A stretch of DNA of 64,000 nt from Hymenobacter sp. BT188 (GCF_014333585.1 NZ_JACSCW010000002.1:900828-964827); one strand, 5' to 3'. Positions 10,301 to 19,575 are shown, counted from the first letter of the stretch. The notes: generated by a model not told the origin, from the sequence alone. Translations and numbers: made by a program.

Positions 10301-10513
10301 ACGGCCCTGACCTACACGCTGCCTCCCATCAGCAAGTTTATCAGCGACCTGAACGTGTCGCTCATTGGCCGCAACCTCTACTCGTGGGATGATTACAAGG
10401 GCTTCGACCCCGAAACCAGCGCGGGCGGCGCTTCCGACTTGTTTCGGGCCGTGGACTTTGGCAATGTACCGATTCCACGCACTTACCAGCTTCGGTTGTC
10501 GGCTACGTTCTAA
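7319..10513 (+). CDS. SusC/RagA-type TonB-dependent outer-membrane transporter (locus 1)
   Basis: Large outer-membrane barrel (1064 aa) that imports glycans, peptides or other bulky nutrients with energy from TonB. Signal peptide about residues 1-30; a carboxypeptidase-regulatory-like beta-sandwich (about 35-115) starting YTLQGRVVDERGQALPGAT; then the plug with LDDVVVTG and the SusC signature SDPLYVIDGVIVSNN; then the barrel, ending in a C-terminal Phe (RLSATF) as expected for BAM-inserted barrels. The SusD partner follows after 32 bp. The substrate cannot be read from sequence, and no glycosidase, peptidase or sigma/anti-sigma gene is adjacent on this strand apart from the GHL10 enzyme upstream. 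Confidence 0.93.
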   Translation: MRNTYPLRLVLSFGWLLMCVLLTTQLAAQPGGARQPYTLQGRVVDERGQALPGATVLLGGTTFGTATSADGSYSLPVQVTPGAYTLSVSIIGFRSQFKPINLGSTPTVTTDVTLTEAVQTLDDVVVTGSTISVNKRELGNAISTVTARDLEQTGTGGALNALQGKLPGAQIVQNSGDPSGSMSVRLRGIHSLRGSSDPLYVIDGVIVSNNSANVSQLAAGPDIGSANAGQNRLADLNPNDIASINVINGAAAAAQYGSRASNGVVLITTKRGKTGAARVSAYASFNINELRKSVPVNTFGQQFGFAGLRLYTIGAPTPAQIAANPGITTTSITRAGATTLLATNLVETPRYDYFNDIFRTGYGTDNGVSISGGAERTQYLVSVGYLKNQGIIDGTEFTRYNVRARVDQRLASWIRASAGVAYNNSLSDEKANGNVFYSPINSINITNNIYDINRRDPNGNLLAVEPTRVNPLSTIEDMKFTQRINRTITDLQVNLTPFRGLSVDYILGLDTYSQVGENYIRPYPYQAAAGLPLQRYPSGFAANANNNVLQLNSDVNVGYDRQLTEDFKVTLLAGYSYQYLRGELVRTQGQNLAPFITTVSGAASNTVASSADLDQFDLSGIFGQATFGFRNLAFLTGAIRRDRSSKFSSSETNQYYPKVSGSLVLSDLGFWKDAAYAKTFNSLKLRASYGEAGNLNGIGSYDRFYQFTPIGFQGRNTFLPNARLANPRVRPERVAELEVGADLGFFNDRLGLGVTVYNQKTTDLVVDRPLAPSRGGSSIVENVARLNNKGVEVQLSAVPVRTADFSWDFTAIFSRNRNKIVDLVGSSAILVDNVAGAPVYLINGQPAGVFYGSAYARNPDGSLLLTPQGFPQDERTTGQSVGSVDFTPARNGEGQPSYAPGTTIANVVIGNPNPDWTGSFSTSFTYKKLSLRVLLDAVQGVDVFNADYRTRQGVGLGDLAEQELRGELPRGYIFAVYNTQEFRIDDGSFVKLRETALTYTLPPISKFISDLNVSLIGRNLYSWDDYKGFDPETSAGGASDLFRAVDFGNVPIPRTYQLRLSATF

Positions 10514-10545
10514 TGAGGTCCTCTCTTCTCCAAACTTGCCATTCC

Positions 10546-11865
10546 ATGAAAAAGATATTGATACTGCTGGCTGTGCTGTCGATGATGACAAGCAGCTGCG
10601 ACAAAGAATACCTGAACCCCAGTACCGCCAGCGACGTGCAGGTGCTAACCAACGCCGACGGCCTGATTACGGTATGCAACGGCTTGCAGGCGCGCTTCAC
10701 GACGGGCGGTGCGCTGAGTCCGCTCTATAATACGGTGGCCGCTGGTGGCCTGAGTACCCGCGAGCTGAGGATTATTAACGTCGGCAATATTGAGGAATTT
10801 AATATCAGCCTGGGAGCGGGCAACGTAACAAACCTCAACGGCGTGGTGCGCAACCTCTGGACCCAGTCGCAGCTGGTGCGTGCCAATGCCGACCTCGTGC
10901 TGGCCAATGCCAACAACGCAGCCGATCCTGGTACGCGCAGTGGGATTGTGGCGTATGCCAGCATCTTTCGGGCGCTGGCAATTGGCACCTTAGCACAATC
11001 CTTCGAGCAGATTCCAATTGTAACGCAAGCCAACGCACCCTTTGTGAGTCGGGTGCAGGCGCTGCAGTCGGCTGTAGAACAGTTGGAAACGGCCGCCGCG
11101 CAACTGAATACGGCGCCAGTATCAGCTGATTTCAACAGTAAAATTATTGGGGGCATCAACCTGCCCAACACCGTGCAGGCCCTCATTGCCCGCTACAGCC
11201 TGATGTCCGGCGACTATGACAAAGCTTTAGCGGCCGCCGGGCGGGTGGATCTGGCTAGCCGTTCGGTATTCAGTTTCGACGAGTTGGCTCGCAATCCAAT
11301 ATTCGAGGTTGCTTTCGGCAACCGCAACGTGTTTGAGCCGACTGATGTGAACCTGGGCCTGACGGGAGCACTGGCGCCCGAGGCGGGTGACCGGCGAATC
11401 CCGTTCTATACCCGCGCCAACGCCACCTCCACGCAAAATTTGGGCACCGGCTTTTATAGCGCCAGCGCGGCACCTGTTCCGGTGTATATACCCGGCGAGA
11501 TGCTGCTTATCCGGGCCGAAGCCTACGCCCGCAAAAATGACCTGACCAACGCCGTGCTGGAGCTGAACCGGGTACGAACCAGCACAGCGCCCGCAACCAC
11601 TATCACTGGCGGCTTGCCTACGGCACCTCCCGGTGCCGGTCTGGCGCCGTACGCCGGTCCGCTTACACAGCAGGCGGTGCTGTTGGATATTCTGCGAAAC
11701 CGCTTTGTAGAGCTTGCCTTCCATGGTTTCCGACTGGAGGACAGCCGGCGCTTCAATCGGCCTGGTCCGGGCGCGGCTGGTTCCGAGCGCAACCGTAATT
11801 TCTATCCATACCCGCGCACCGAGCGTGAAAACAACTCTGTTACGCCTGATGACCCTGCGGCGTAG
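10546..11865 (+). CDS. SusD/RagB-type surface lipoprotein (locus 1)
   Basis: Surface-exposed lid/ligand-binding partner of the preceding SusC. The ATG at 10546 is preferred over the in-frame ATG at 10513 because it gives a clean lipoprotein signal (MKKILILLAVLSMMTSSC, lipidated Cys18). The protein (439 aa) shows the helical TPR-like pattern of the family, including YIPGEMLLIRAEAYARKND and a C-terminal ILRNRFVELAFHGFRLEDSR block. It is at the short end for the family. It is followed by a strong terminator shared with the convergent second Sus locus. Confidence 0.85.
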   Translation: MKKILILLAVLSMMTSSCDKEYLNPSTASDVQVLTNADGLITVCNGLQARFTTGGALSPLYNTVAAGGLSTRELRIINVGNIEEFNISLGAGNVTNLNGVVRNLWTQSQLVRANADLVLANANNAADPGTRSGIVAYASIFRALAIGTLAQSFEQIPIVTQANAPFVSRVQALQSAVEQLETAAAQLNTAPVSADFNSKIIGGINLPNTVQALIARYSLMSGDYDKALAAAGRVDLASRSVFSFDELARNPIFEVAFGNRNVFEPTDVNLGLTGALAPEAGDRRIPFYTRANATSTQNLGTGFYSASAAPVPVYIPGEMLLIRAEAYARKNDLTNAVLELNRVRTSTAPATTITGGLPTAPPGAGLAPYAGPLTQQAVLLDILRNRFVELAFHGFRLEDSRRFNRPGPGAAGSERNRNFYPYPRTERENNSVTPDDPAA

Positions 11866-11881
11866 CATCAACTAAACGCAC

Positions 11882-11916
11882 AAAAAAGCCCCCCAGAAAT
11901 TCTGGGGGGCTTTTTT
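11882..11916. terminator. Bidirectional GGGGGGC hairpin between convergent Sus loci
   Basis: Perfect inverted repeat (AAAAAAGCCCCCCAGAA, then TTCTGGGGGGCTTTTTT) placed between the + strand susD stop and the - strand lipoprotein stop, with T-tracts in both directions. It should end both operons. Confidence 0.88.
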
Positions 11917-11936
11917 GATAAATGCAAAGAGCTAGA

Positions 11937-13190
11937 CTACAGGGCTTTTACATCCAGCGCCAGGCTGACGCCAGTAGCCGTCCGGTTCAGGCCGGTTACT
12001 GTGAAGACTACATACTGGTCGCCGCCCCGCACGCGGGCCACATACACGTCGCCCACTAGTACGTTGGCTACGCTGGCTACCTGATTCGCCGCCGTGGCCG
12101 TGAGATAGGTTTGACGGATGCTGTTCGACGTAGCAGCTGTGTACACCGCGGCGGTCGTTTTTACCAACCGGGTAGTGTTCAGGGCGTCCAGCTTCACTTG
12201 GTTGGTGGCAATGCTGGTGATGGCAATATCCTTCACCGTAGCCGCGTCGGCAGCAGCGGCCGCACTGAATGCAGCAAAGTTGAAGGCTGCCAAATCGCCG
12301 CCGGTGGTGCCGGTGTACGTGAGCGTGATGGGGCGCACCGCCGCTAGAGCTGTGGGTGTACCGGGCGTAATAGCGCTCGAAGTAACTGAAGCCGAACGGG
12401 CTGGCGTGCGCACTTTTGCCTCAAAGCGGAAGGTAACAGCCTGACCGGCCGAGTTGGCCGGAATAGTTGCATCAACGCTTAGCGTAGTGGCCGCGCCGGT
12501 TTGGGCACCAACCGCGGGCAAGCGCTGGCGCAGCAAGCGCCGCTCAGCAGTGGTTCCAACCTGAACATAGGTAATCAGGCTGTCCAAGTCTTTGTACAGA
12601 ATGGAAGTGGCGGGCGTGGTCGTTGTCGCCGACGTCACACCGTTCACGTTCAAAGTCAGGTTGTAGCGCACCACATCGCCAGCTACTATGGGGCCAGCGG
12701 TGGGGGCCGTTACGTTCGCAACGCTGTTGATGCGAATGGTAGGCGTGGCCTCCGCTACCCGAAACTCAGCGGAGCGGGTTCTGAACTGGCCGTTTTGGCT
12801 AACCACGCGCACATCTACCCGAATCAACGACTTGTTGGCAGCCTGCGGCACTACGTAGTTTACCACCAGCGTGTCAGCCCGCTTAAGGCGAGAGTAAGCA
12901 GGTTTATAAGGGATGGTTTGCACCACCACGGAGTCGCGGCTGGGCTCCACTTTTTGCAGCACCAGGATCTCATTGATAGGGTCTGTCTGTTGGGCAAAAT
13001 TTAGCTCTAGCGGCACCGTTTCACCCACAGCATATTTGGTGGCCGGCGTAAAGCTGGAGTTGGCAAGAATGGTCGGGAATTGTGGCCCAACTTCAGTATA
13101 AAGCTCGTCCAGCTTCTCATCGCAGCTGGTGGTAAGGCCAGTGAGCGTGAGCAGTAGGAGAGGGGCGTAACGTTTTAGAAAATGCTTCAT
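11937..13190 (-). CDS. Surface lipoprotein of Sus locus 2 (SusE/F-like position)
   Basis: A 417-residue lipoprotein; the signal ends LTGLTTSCDEK with the lipidated Cys at about residue 23. The body is rich in Thr, Ala and Val and reads like repeated beta-sandwich domains, with many TxxxV strands and no cysteines or catalytic motifs. It is the third gene after susC and susD on the minus strand (57 bp gap), the usual place of SusE/SusF-type accessory glycan-binding proteins. I do not recognise a specific family, so binding function is inferred from position. Confidence 0.65.
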   Translation of the reverse strand: MKHFLKRYAPLLLLTLTGLTTSCDEKLDELYTEVGPQFPTILANSSFTPATKYAVGETVPLELNFAQQTDPINEILVLQKVEPSRDSVVVQTIPYKPAYSRLKRADTLVVNYVVPQAANKSLIRVDVRVVSQNGQFRTRSAEFRVAEATPTIRINSVANVTAPTAGPIVAGDVVRYNLTLNVNGVTSATTTTPATSILYKDLDSLITYVQVGTTAERRLLRQRLPAVGAQTGAATTLSVDATIPANSAGQAVTFRFEAKVRTPARSASVTSSAITPGTPTALAAVRPITLTYTGTTGGDLAAFNFAAFSAAAAADAATVKDIAITSIATNQVKLDALNTTRLVKTTAAVYTAATSNSIRQTYLTATAANQVASVANVLVGDVYVARVRGGDQYVVFTVTGLNRTATGVSLALDVKAL

Positions 13191-13246
13191 ATGCAGAGTT
13201 GCGGAAGTAAGTCAAAGAAAAACGCGCTGGGGGGGCAAAACCGGCC

Positions 13247-14788
13247 TTACGGCTGGTCCCACCACACAGGCAGCGCGATATAATCAGGAGCATTGCCACC
13301 TATGCGGGCAATTTCGTTCGGGTTGTACAATACCTCTGTAGCGCCGGGCAACAGGCGGCGCGGGAAGCGCACACCGGCGGGCGTAGTAGGCGTAGCCGGC
13401 ACGACAAGCGCCTGGTTTACACCTGTTGGTACCCGCAAATTCACATAAACCGACGGGTTGAATTCGAAGCGGCGCAAATCAGACCACGACTCCGGGTTCA
13501 GGAACATGGCGATGTACTTCTGCTCCATGATGTTCTTTAGCGTCAGGTCGGCGGCACTTTGAGGTACGGCGGCGCTGGCTAAATAAGCCGTAATCTGGGC
13601 TTCGGTAATGGTAGGATAGGTAAGCACCGGTGTGCTGGTGCTGGAGCCGCCCACGCCGATTTTGCGCATGTGCGCCCGAATGCCCTCCTGGAAAGCCGTG
13701 AAAGCCCGCGTGCGGTTGTTAGCCCGGAACGCCGCTTCGGCCTCAATAAACTTCAGCTCGTGGTAGGTAATCAACTCAAAGTAGCCCAACTCGCGGGCGT
13801 ACCAACTGGCGTAGAAATCGGTCTGTACGGTTGTGGGCTGGGGGCCGCCACCCACGCCGGGGTCGGCGCCGGTGCTGGTGGCCGTAGCCATAATGGGTAG
13901 GCGAGGATCGACAACCCCAAAGGTGCGTCCATCCAGATACTTAATGAAGTTGGCCGAGAAAGTTGACGTCGCGAAGTTGTTGCGGGTCGTACCGAAGATA
14001 TTGGTAGTGCTTACCAATGGTGCCACGGCCACCTGAAACTGGAGTTGAGCATCATCAGCGGTAGCCTTAAATCCCTGATCGACCAGCGCTAGAATAGCGT
14101 TGGGATCATAGGGGGCTTTCTTGGTGAGGTGATGATTCTGCCGGGCCTTGAGGGAGTAAGCCAGCTTAATCCACTTGCTTACATCACCGCGGTACAGGAT
14201 GTCGCCGCTGACGCTGGGCGAGGTCACGTAAAGTGGACGGAAGTTGGCCGAAGCCGGCTTGCTCATTTCCGTAATGCCTTCGTCGAGCAGCTTGTTGATG
14301 TTAGCATAAATCTCTTCCTGCGGATCATACTTAGGCGTATAGTTCCGCGCACCCAAAAAGGCCTCCGAGTATGGAATGTCACCGAACATATCGGTGGCGT
14401 GGCTCAGAATGAGCGCCATCATGATTTTGCCCGCGCCTACATAATACACCGAGCCTTCAGCTTCCGCCGCCGCTATCATCGGCGGAATATTGCCCCCCGA
14501 GTAGAAGTAGGTGTAGTTGAAAGAGTTGGTGCTTTGTGCGTTGGTGTAAAAGAAGTTGTCAACGGTATTGTTAGCCGTACGGCTAACCAGATATTGCGTG
14601 ATAAACGGCGTACGCAGGGCCGTAAACATCTGCGTTTGAGCCCCGTTCGAGATGATATTCGGGAGCAGGAAGTTAGGCGTGGCCGTAGTTGGGTTGTTCG
14701 GATCGGTGTTCACGTCGAGGAAGTCGTCGCAGGAAGTGAACATACCGCCGCCCAGCACCAGGCCCAGCAGAAGGATAAGTTTTTTCAT
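13247..14788 (-). CDS. SusD-like lipoprotein (SusD/RagB superfamily, locus 2)
   Basis: A 513-residue lipoprotein partner of the second SusC. Signal peptide MKKLILLLGLVLGGGMFTSC with lipidated Cys20, followed by DDFLDVNTDPNNPT, which is typical of the SusD-like_2 branch. Further family features include GDIPYSEAF (about residues 145-155) and the C-terminal MEQKYIAMFLNPESWSDLRR block. It lies 60 bp downstream of susC and 56 bp upstream of the accessory lipoprotein. The gap before it contains a single GCCCCCCAG word without a partner arm. Confidence 0.9.
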   Translation of the reverse strand: MKKLILLLGLVLGGGMFTSCDDFLDVNTDPNNPTTATPNFLLPNIISNGAQTQMFTALRTPFITQYLVSRTANNTVDNFFYTNAQSTNSFNYTYFYSGGNIPPMIAAAEAEGSVYYVGAGKIMMALILSHATDMFGDIPYSEAFLGARNYTPKYDPQEEIYANINKLLDEGITEMSKPASANFRPLYVTSPSVSGDILYRGDVSKWIKLAYSLKARQNHHLTKKAPYDPNAILALVDQGFKATADDAQLQFQVAVAPLVSTTNIFGTTRNNFATSTFSANFIKYLDGRTFGVVDPRLPIMATATSTGADPGVGGGPQPTTVQTDFYASWYARELGYFELITYHELKFIEAEAAFRANNRTRAFTAFQEGIRAHMRKIGVGGSSTSTPVLTYPTITEAQITAYLASAAVPQSAADLTLKNIMEQKYIAMFLNPESWSDLRRFEFNPSVYVNLRVPTGVNQALVVPATPTTPAGVRFPRRLLPGATEVLYNPNEIARIGGNAPDYIALPVWWDQP

Positions 14789-14848
14789 AAAAAGTAAAGA
14801 CAGACAAGGCCGAAAAAGCCCCCCAGGGGAGGTGCAGCCAGATGAAGT

Positions 14849-17800
14849 TTAGAAAGTAACACGTACGCCCATGTCCACGCCGCGCGTGGCCGGAACGCTA
14901 CCGAAGTCGAAGCCATTGGAACCGCCGCCGCGCACGCCAGCACCAGCCGCCGATGTCTCAGGGTCAGCGCCGCTGTAGTTGGTGAGTAGCAGCAGGTTGC
15001 GTCCGGTTACGCTCAGCTCAAGCCCCTTCACGAACGACTGACCGAAAGCCGCCGCCGGAATGTTGTAGCTCAGTGTCGCATAGCGAAGGCGCGTCCAGGA
15101 GCCATCCTCGATGAAGGCCGAGCCCACGACGCCCAATACGTTCTGGTAGTATCCCTGGGTCAGCTCCACGGGGCGAGTGTTCTGGGTGTAAGTGGTCGAG
15201 CCGTCACTGTTAGGTGTTGCAATTACGCCGTCGAATACCACTTCCTTGTAGCGGTCGAGGGTGCGCTCGCTCAAGCCGCTGGTGCGGGTGGCATACCAGT
15301 CGTTGCCGTTCACTACCTTGCCGCCCTTGCGGAAATCAAGCAGGAAAGTGAATTGCAGGGCTTTGTAGCTGAACGTGTTGGTAACCTGCGTAGTGAAGTC
15401 AGGAGCACGGTCGCCCTGGTAGGTGAAGGCGCTATTTACCAACGGATAACCTGTAGTGCCATTGATCAGAATGCGGCCTTCAGGGTCGCGCTGCCAGTCG
15501 CTGGCACCGATGCCCGTTAGCGGCTTTCCAGGGTAAGCACCGCCCTGAGCAAAGTCAATAATAAAGGCGTCGGACTGGTTTACCACGGTCAGTACGCTAG
15601 GTAGCTCCACCGTCTTGTTTTCGTTGCGGTAGAAGTTCGCGTTTATGTCCCAGCTGAAGTTGGTGGTCTTGATGGGCGAGCCATTCAGGGAGATTTCAAC
15701 ACCCTTATTTTCTACGGTTCCGCCGTTGATGTACTGCAGAATAAAGCCGGTAGCCTGACTCACGCGGGGGGCAATTAATTGGTCAGTGGTGCGCGTGCGA
15801 TACACGTTCACATCCAGGCCCAAGCGGTTTTGCAGGAAGCGCATTTCGATGCCCAACTCATACGAGCGCGTACGCTCCGGAATGAGCAATCTGTTCGAGC
15901 CGAAGAAGCCATTGCGGAAGCCGCCACCGATGTATGTGTTAGCCGCTAGCGGCGACTCTACGCGGTAAGGACCCGTGTCTTTGCCTACTTCTGCCACCGA
16001 AGCCCGCAGCTTGCCATAGTTCAGGATTGGGTTCTGCTCGAGACCCAGTGTGCGGGTGAACTCGTAGCCCGCCCCGATGGAGCCGTAGCCGAAGCCCTTG
16101 CCGTAGATCTTGTTCTTATCTGGGCGGGGCAGCGTGGAGGAAATGTCGTAGCGGCCGCTGAACTCGAGGAAGATCTGATCCAGCAACACCAAGCTAAGTT
16201 GAGCAAAGTTGCCTACCAACCGGCGCTGTACGTTGCTGGTTAGAGCGTTGCGGTTTACGGTGTTGTTGATGCTAACGAAGGTTGGGTTCTGAAAAATCAA
16301 ACCGATAACGTCCGTCTTCTCATTGCGAAGTTGCTCGACCGTGTTGCCCAAGGTCAGCGTGCCGCTGAAATTTTCGCTGAACTGATGGTTCAGGGTAGCC
16401 AGGAAGTTGGAGGTCAGAAGGCGGTTGGCATTCGTCGTTTCGGCAATACCGCCATCCTGGTTATTTACTAGTGAGGTGCCCACGGCCCGTACCGAGCGCA
16501 CGCGCTCCTGGTAAAAGTCGGTGCCCAGCGTATAGCTGAAATTCAGCCACTTGTAAGCCGCAAAGTTCAACGTCGTATTACCGATAAAGCGGTTGGTGCG
16601 GTCGGTTTGTGGGTTGCGATTTACCGTGAAGTAAGGATTATCAGCATCGCTGGCGCTGGTAGAAGCACCCGTCAAACGGCGGCGGCTGCCGTCGGGGTTG
16701 AGGTAGTTGCGGGCGTCGTCATTACGTGGCCAGTTGAGCAAGCTGATCAAATAGCCCCCCGAGCCGCCAAATAAGCCCGGACCCTGCACCGGCCGCTCGC
16801 CACCCGAGTTCAGGTAGTTTGCGGAGGCGTTGGCGCTGAACTTAGGCGAAATCTGCACGGTGCCGGCCAGGCGAACGGACGCTTTGTCGTACTGGCTTTC
16901 AGGCGTAATGCCTTTGGAATCGAGGTGCTGTGCCGAAAGCAGGAAGCTGGCTTTTTCCGTGCCGCCTGTCATCGTTAAGTAGTTCTGGAAAGAGGTGCCC
17001 TTCTGATAGAAGTCTTCTAGGTTATTGAATACTTCTTCACCTGGCGCAAAGCGCGGCCCCCACGACTGGCGAGTGCCCGGATCGAAAATACCATTCGAGC
17101 CTTGCTTGTATTGGTCCTGGAGCTTGGGCAGACGATTTACTTGGTCTACCGAGAATTGGGTGCGATATGTAAGCGTGGTACGACCGGCAGTGCCACTCTT
17201 GGTCTTGATGATTACGGCGCCGTTGGCAGCACGCAGGCCGTAGAGTACGGAAGCAGCGGGGCCTTTCAGCACGGTCATACTCTCAATATCTTCGGGGTTG
17301 ATGTCGGAGGCGCGGTTGGTGGTACCTACCGAGCGACCCAAAATGCCGTTGAAGGCCGAACCGCCACCGGGTGCCGTCGATTCGGCGAAGGACGAGTTAT
17401 CCATGATAACGCCATCGATGACGAACAAAGGCTGGTTGTCGCCATCAAGCGAGGTGCCGCCGCGAATCACGATGGCGGCGCCCTCGCCGGGGCCACCACC
17501 TGAGCTGGTGATGTTTACGCCCGCGATTTTGCCCTGCAAGGCATTCACGATGTTTGGCTGGCGCGAGTCAATAAGATCTTTGCCTTGTACTTGCTGTGCA
17601 CCGGTTACTTCCGTCCGCTTTGCCTTCTCGATGCCAAAAGCACTGGTGATAAATACTTCACCCAAGCTAGTGGTGCTGGCGGCCAAAGCCACGTCGATGG
17701 TAGCGCTGGTTGCGGGGCGTTCCTGCGCAGTGTACCCAATGAAGCTGAATACCAAGGTGCTGCCCTCGGCTACATTGTTGAGCGCGTAGCGGCCTTCAGC

Positions 17801-17971
17801 GTCGGTCTGAACACCATTGGTGGTGCCTTTGACAATTACGTTTACGCCTGGTAGGGGCGAGCGGTCATCGGCGGCTGTCACAACGCCGGTTACGGTTCGG
17901 GTGGTTTGGGCAAGAGCCGGAGGGGCTAGCAGCCACCCCAGCGCCAGGAAAAACCATAGAAGTTTTTTCAT
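14849..17971 (-). CDS. SusC/RagA-type TonB-dependent outer-membrane transporter (locus 2)
   Basis: TonB-dependent importer of 1040 aa. An upstream in-frame ATG exists, but MKKLLWFFLALGWLLAPPALA from the ATG at 17969-17971 is a standard signal peptide, so I start there. The mature protein has the carboxypeptidase-regulatory-like domain (RTVTGVVTAADDRSPLPGVN), a plug with QPLFVIDGVIMDNS, and a barrel ending in VRVTF. It heads a three-gene minus-strand operon with the SusD-like and accessory lipoproteins. Substrate unknown. This locus belongs to a different sequence subtype from locus 1, so the two probably have different ligands. Confidence 0.93.
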   Translation of the reverse strand: MKKLLWFFLALGWLLAPPALAQTTRTVTGVVTAADDRSPLPGVNVIVKGTTNGVQTDAEGRYALNNVAEGSTLVFSFIGYTAQERPATSATIDVALAASTTSLGEVFITSAFGIEKAKRTEVTGAQQVQGKDLIDSRQPNIVNALQGKIAGVNITSSGGGPGEGAAIVIRGGTSLDGDNQPLFVIDGVIMDNSSFAESTAPGGGSAFNGILGRSVGTTNRASDINPEDIESMTVLKGPAASVLYGLRAANGAVIIKTKSGTAGRTTLTYRTQFSVDQVNRLPKLQDQYKQGSNGIFDPGTRQSWGPRFAPGEEVFNNLEDFYQKGTSFQNYLTMTGGTEKASFLLSAQHLDSKGITPESQYDKASVRLAGTVQISPKFSANASANYLNSGGERPVQGPGLFGGSGGYLISLLNWPRNDDARNYLNPDGSRRRLTGASTSASDADNPYFTVNRNPQTDRTNRFIGNTTLNFAAYKWLNFSYTLGTDFYQERVRSVRAVGTSLVNNQDGGIAETTNANRLLTSNFLATLNHQFSENFSGTLTLGNTVEQLRNEKTDVIGLIFQNPTFVSINNTVNRNALTSNVQRRLVGNFAQLSLVLLDQIFLEFSGRYDISSTLPRPDKNKIYGKGFGYGSIGAGYEFTRTLGLEQNPILNYGKLRASVAEVGKDTGPYRVESPLAANTYIGGGFRNGFFGSNRLLIPERTRSYELGIEMRFLQNRLGLDVNVYRTRTTDQLIAPRVSQATGFILQYINGGTVENKGVEISLNGSPIKTTNFSWDINANFYRNENKTVELPSVLTVVNQSDAFIIDFAQGGAYPGKPLTGIGASDWQRDPEGRILINGTTGYPLVNSAFTYQGDRAPDFTTQVTNTFSYKALQFTFLLDFRKGGKVVNGNDWYATRTSGLSERTLDRYKEVVFDGVIATPNSDGSTTYTQNTRPVELTQGYYQNVLGVVGSAFIEDGSWTRLRYATLSYNIPAAAFGQSFVKGLELSVTGRNLLLLTNYSGADPETSAAGAGVRGGGSNGFDFGSVPATRGVDMGVRVTF

Positions 17972-18341
17972 TGAAAGGAGAGAATGGTGAAAGGGAAGGA
18001 AAGGAGCATGAAAAGAAAAGACCGGAACCCGAGTGCTCAAAGCAGTTGGATTCCGGTCGACAAAGCGTCCGAAGTTATTGGGGGTCAATACACAAACAGG
18101 TACAGGTGCCCATAGAGGGAATAGCTAAACTGAACCGCAAAGTATAAACTACTTAGCAGCTATTCATCGATTCAGCGCACAGAAATGCGTAAAAGTGGAT
18201 TTAAAGCTAAAGCTGAAGATTAAGCTGCACAACTATATATGGAATTTTATTAGCGGAGCTTGGACTCTGAAACAGTAAGTGAAACCTATCAACTTTTCCT
18301 AAAACGTATTTTTTACCTTAGAGCGCCTCAACCTACTTCCT
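17972..18341. other. Divergent intergenic region
   Basis: About 370 bp between the start of susC (minus) and the acyltransferase gene (plus). It must hold both promoters, but I see no full TTTG-N19-TAnnTTTG match on either strand; TACCTTAG at 18314-18321 is the nearest to a -7 box for the plus-strand gene. No ORF and no repeat is visible. Confidence 0.4.
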
Positions 18342-19520
18342 ATGCAATCTACTACGCAAGCTGCCATCAACACGACGCACACGGTGCCGCTGGTAGAAGC
18401 CGCCGGCCCAGGCCGACTGGTGTCACTCGATGTATTTCGGGGCATCACCGTCATGGCCATGATACTGGTAAATAACCCCGGCAGCTGGGGCCACATCTAT
18501 GGGCCGCTGGAGCACGCCAAATGGCACGGCTGCACCCCCACCGATCTCATATTTCCCTTCTTCCTGTTTATAGTAGGCGTCAGCATTGTGTACGCGCTCG
18601 ACTCGGCTAAGCAAGACAAAAGCCGCCACCCGCAACTACTGCTGCGCATTGTAAAGCGCTCGGCTATTCTGTTCGGGCTGGGACTGTTTTCAGCGCTGTT
18701 TCCCAGCTTCGTGTTCGAAACGGTGCGGATTCCGGGCGTGCTGGCGCGTATTGCCGTTGTATTCTTGATGTGCGGTACAATATTCCTGAAAACGAACTGG
18801 CGCACGCAGGCGTGGCTCCTGGGGGGCATTTTGGTGCTCTATAATATCCTCATACAAGTGGTGCCGGTGCCTGGTTTCGGCCCAGCCAACCTAGAACCCG
18901 CCACCAACCTCGGCGCCTGGCTCGATCGCCTCATACTAGGCGAAAATCACTTGTGGAAATCCAGCAAAACCTGGGACCCGGAAGGGTTGCTGAGCACCTT
19001 GCCAGCCATTGGTACAGGCATCGCTGGTATGCTGGCGGGCCAATGGCTGCGGTTGCGCAACGTAGAGCCAGCCACTAAAGTAGCTTGGCTTTTTGTAGCT
19101 GGCGGCGCTGCTATTGTGCTGGGGATGATCTGGAATGGCTGGTTTCCGATCAATAAAAGTCTCTGGACGAGCTCATATGTACTCTACACGGCTGGTATTG
19201 CAGTGGCTATGCTAGCAGCACTCTACTGGCTTTGCGACGTGCACGGCTACCGCGCCTGGACTAAGCCTTTTTTGGTGTACGGCGTGAATGCCATTACCGT
19301 ATTCTTCCTGTCGGGCTTGGTGCCGCGCCTGCTGCAGATGATTAAAGTACCTGTGGCTAATGGCGAGTCAGTGGGCCTGCGCACCTGGCTTTACAATACG
19401 TTTTTTGTGCCCTATTTCAGTCCTATCAATGCTTCGCTGGCCGGCGCCATTGTGTGCGTACTGATTTGGTTGGGGATATTGTGGGTGATGTATAGTCGGC
19501 GGATCATTATTAAGGTCTGA
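18342..19520 (+). CDS. DUF5009/HGSNAT-like multi-pass acyltransferase family protein
   Basis: A 392-residue membrane protein with about 10 helices. The N-terminal block GRLVSLDVFRGITVMAMI, then HAKWHGCTPTDLIFPFFLF, is the signature of the family that includes eukaryotic heparan-alpha-glucosaminide N-acetyltransferase and bacterial DUF5009 proteins. His and Asp in that block are the likely reaction-centre residues. Family members are thought to move an acyl group across the membrane onto an extracytoplasmic sugar. It is monocistronic, with its own hairpin terminator just after the stop. The acceptor is unknown. Confidence 0.8.
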   Translation: MQSTTQAAINTTHTVPLVEAAGPGRLVSLDVFRGITVMAMILVNNPGSWGHIYGPLEHAKWHGCTPTDLIFPFFLFIVGVSIVYALDSAKQDKSRHPQLLLRIVKRSAILFGLGLFSALFPSFVFETVRIPGVLARIAVVFLMCGTIFLKTNWRTQAWLLGGILVLYNILIQVVPVPGFGPANLEPATNLGAWLDRLILGENHLWKSSKTWDPEGLLSTLPAIGTGIAGMLAGQWLRLRNVEPATKVAWLFVAGGAAIVLGMIWNGWFPINKSLWTSSYVLYTAGIAVAMLAALYWLCDVHGYRAWTKPFLVYGVNAITVFFLSGLVPRLLQMIKVPVANGESVGLRTWLYNTFFVPYFSPINASLAGAIVCVLIWLGILWVMYSRRIIIKV

Positions 19521-19522
19521 AG

Positions 19523-19560
19523 AAAAAAGCCCCCCAGAAAGACTCTGGGGGGCTTTTTTC
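19523..19560. terminator. Bidirectional GGGGGGC hairpin terminator
   Basis: GCCCCCCAGA and TCTGGGGGGC arms flanked by A- and T-tracts, between the convergent acyltransferase (+) and acyl-CoA ligase (-) genes. Confidence 0.87.
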
Positions 19561-19575
19561 TTAATAGGTTAAAGT

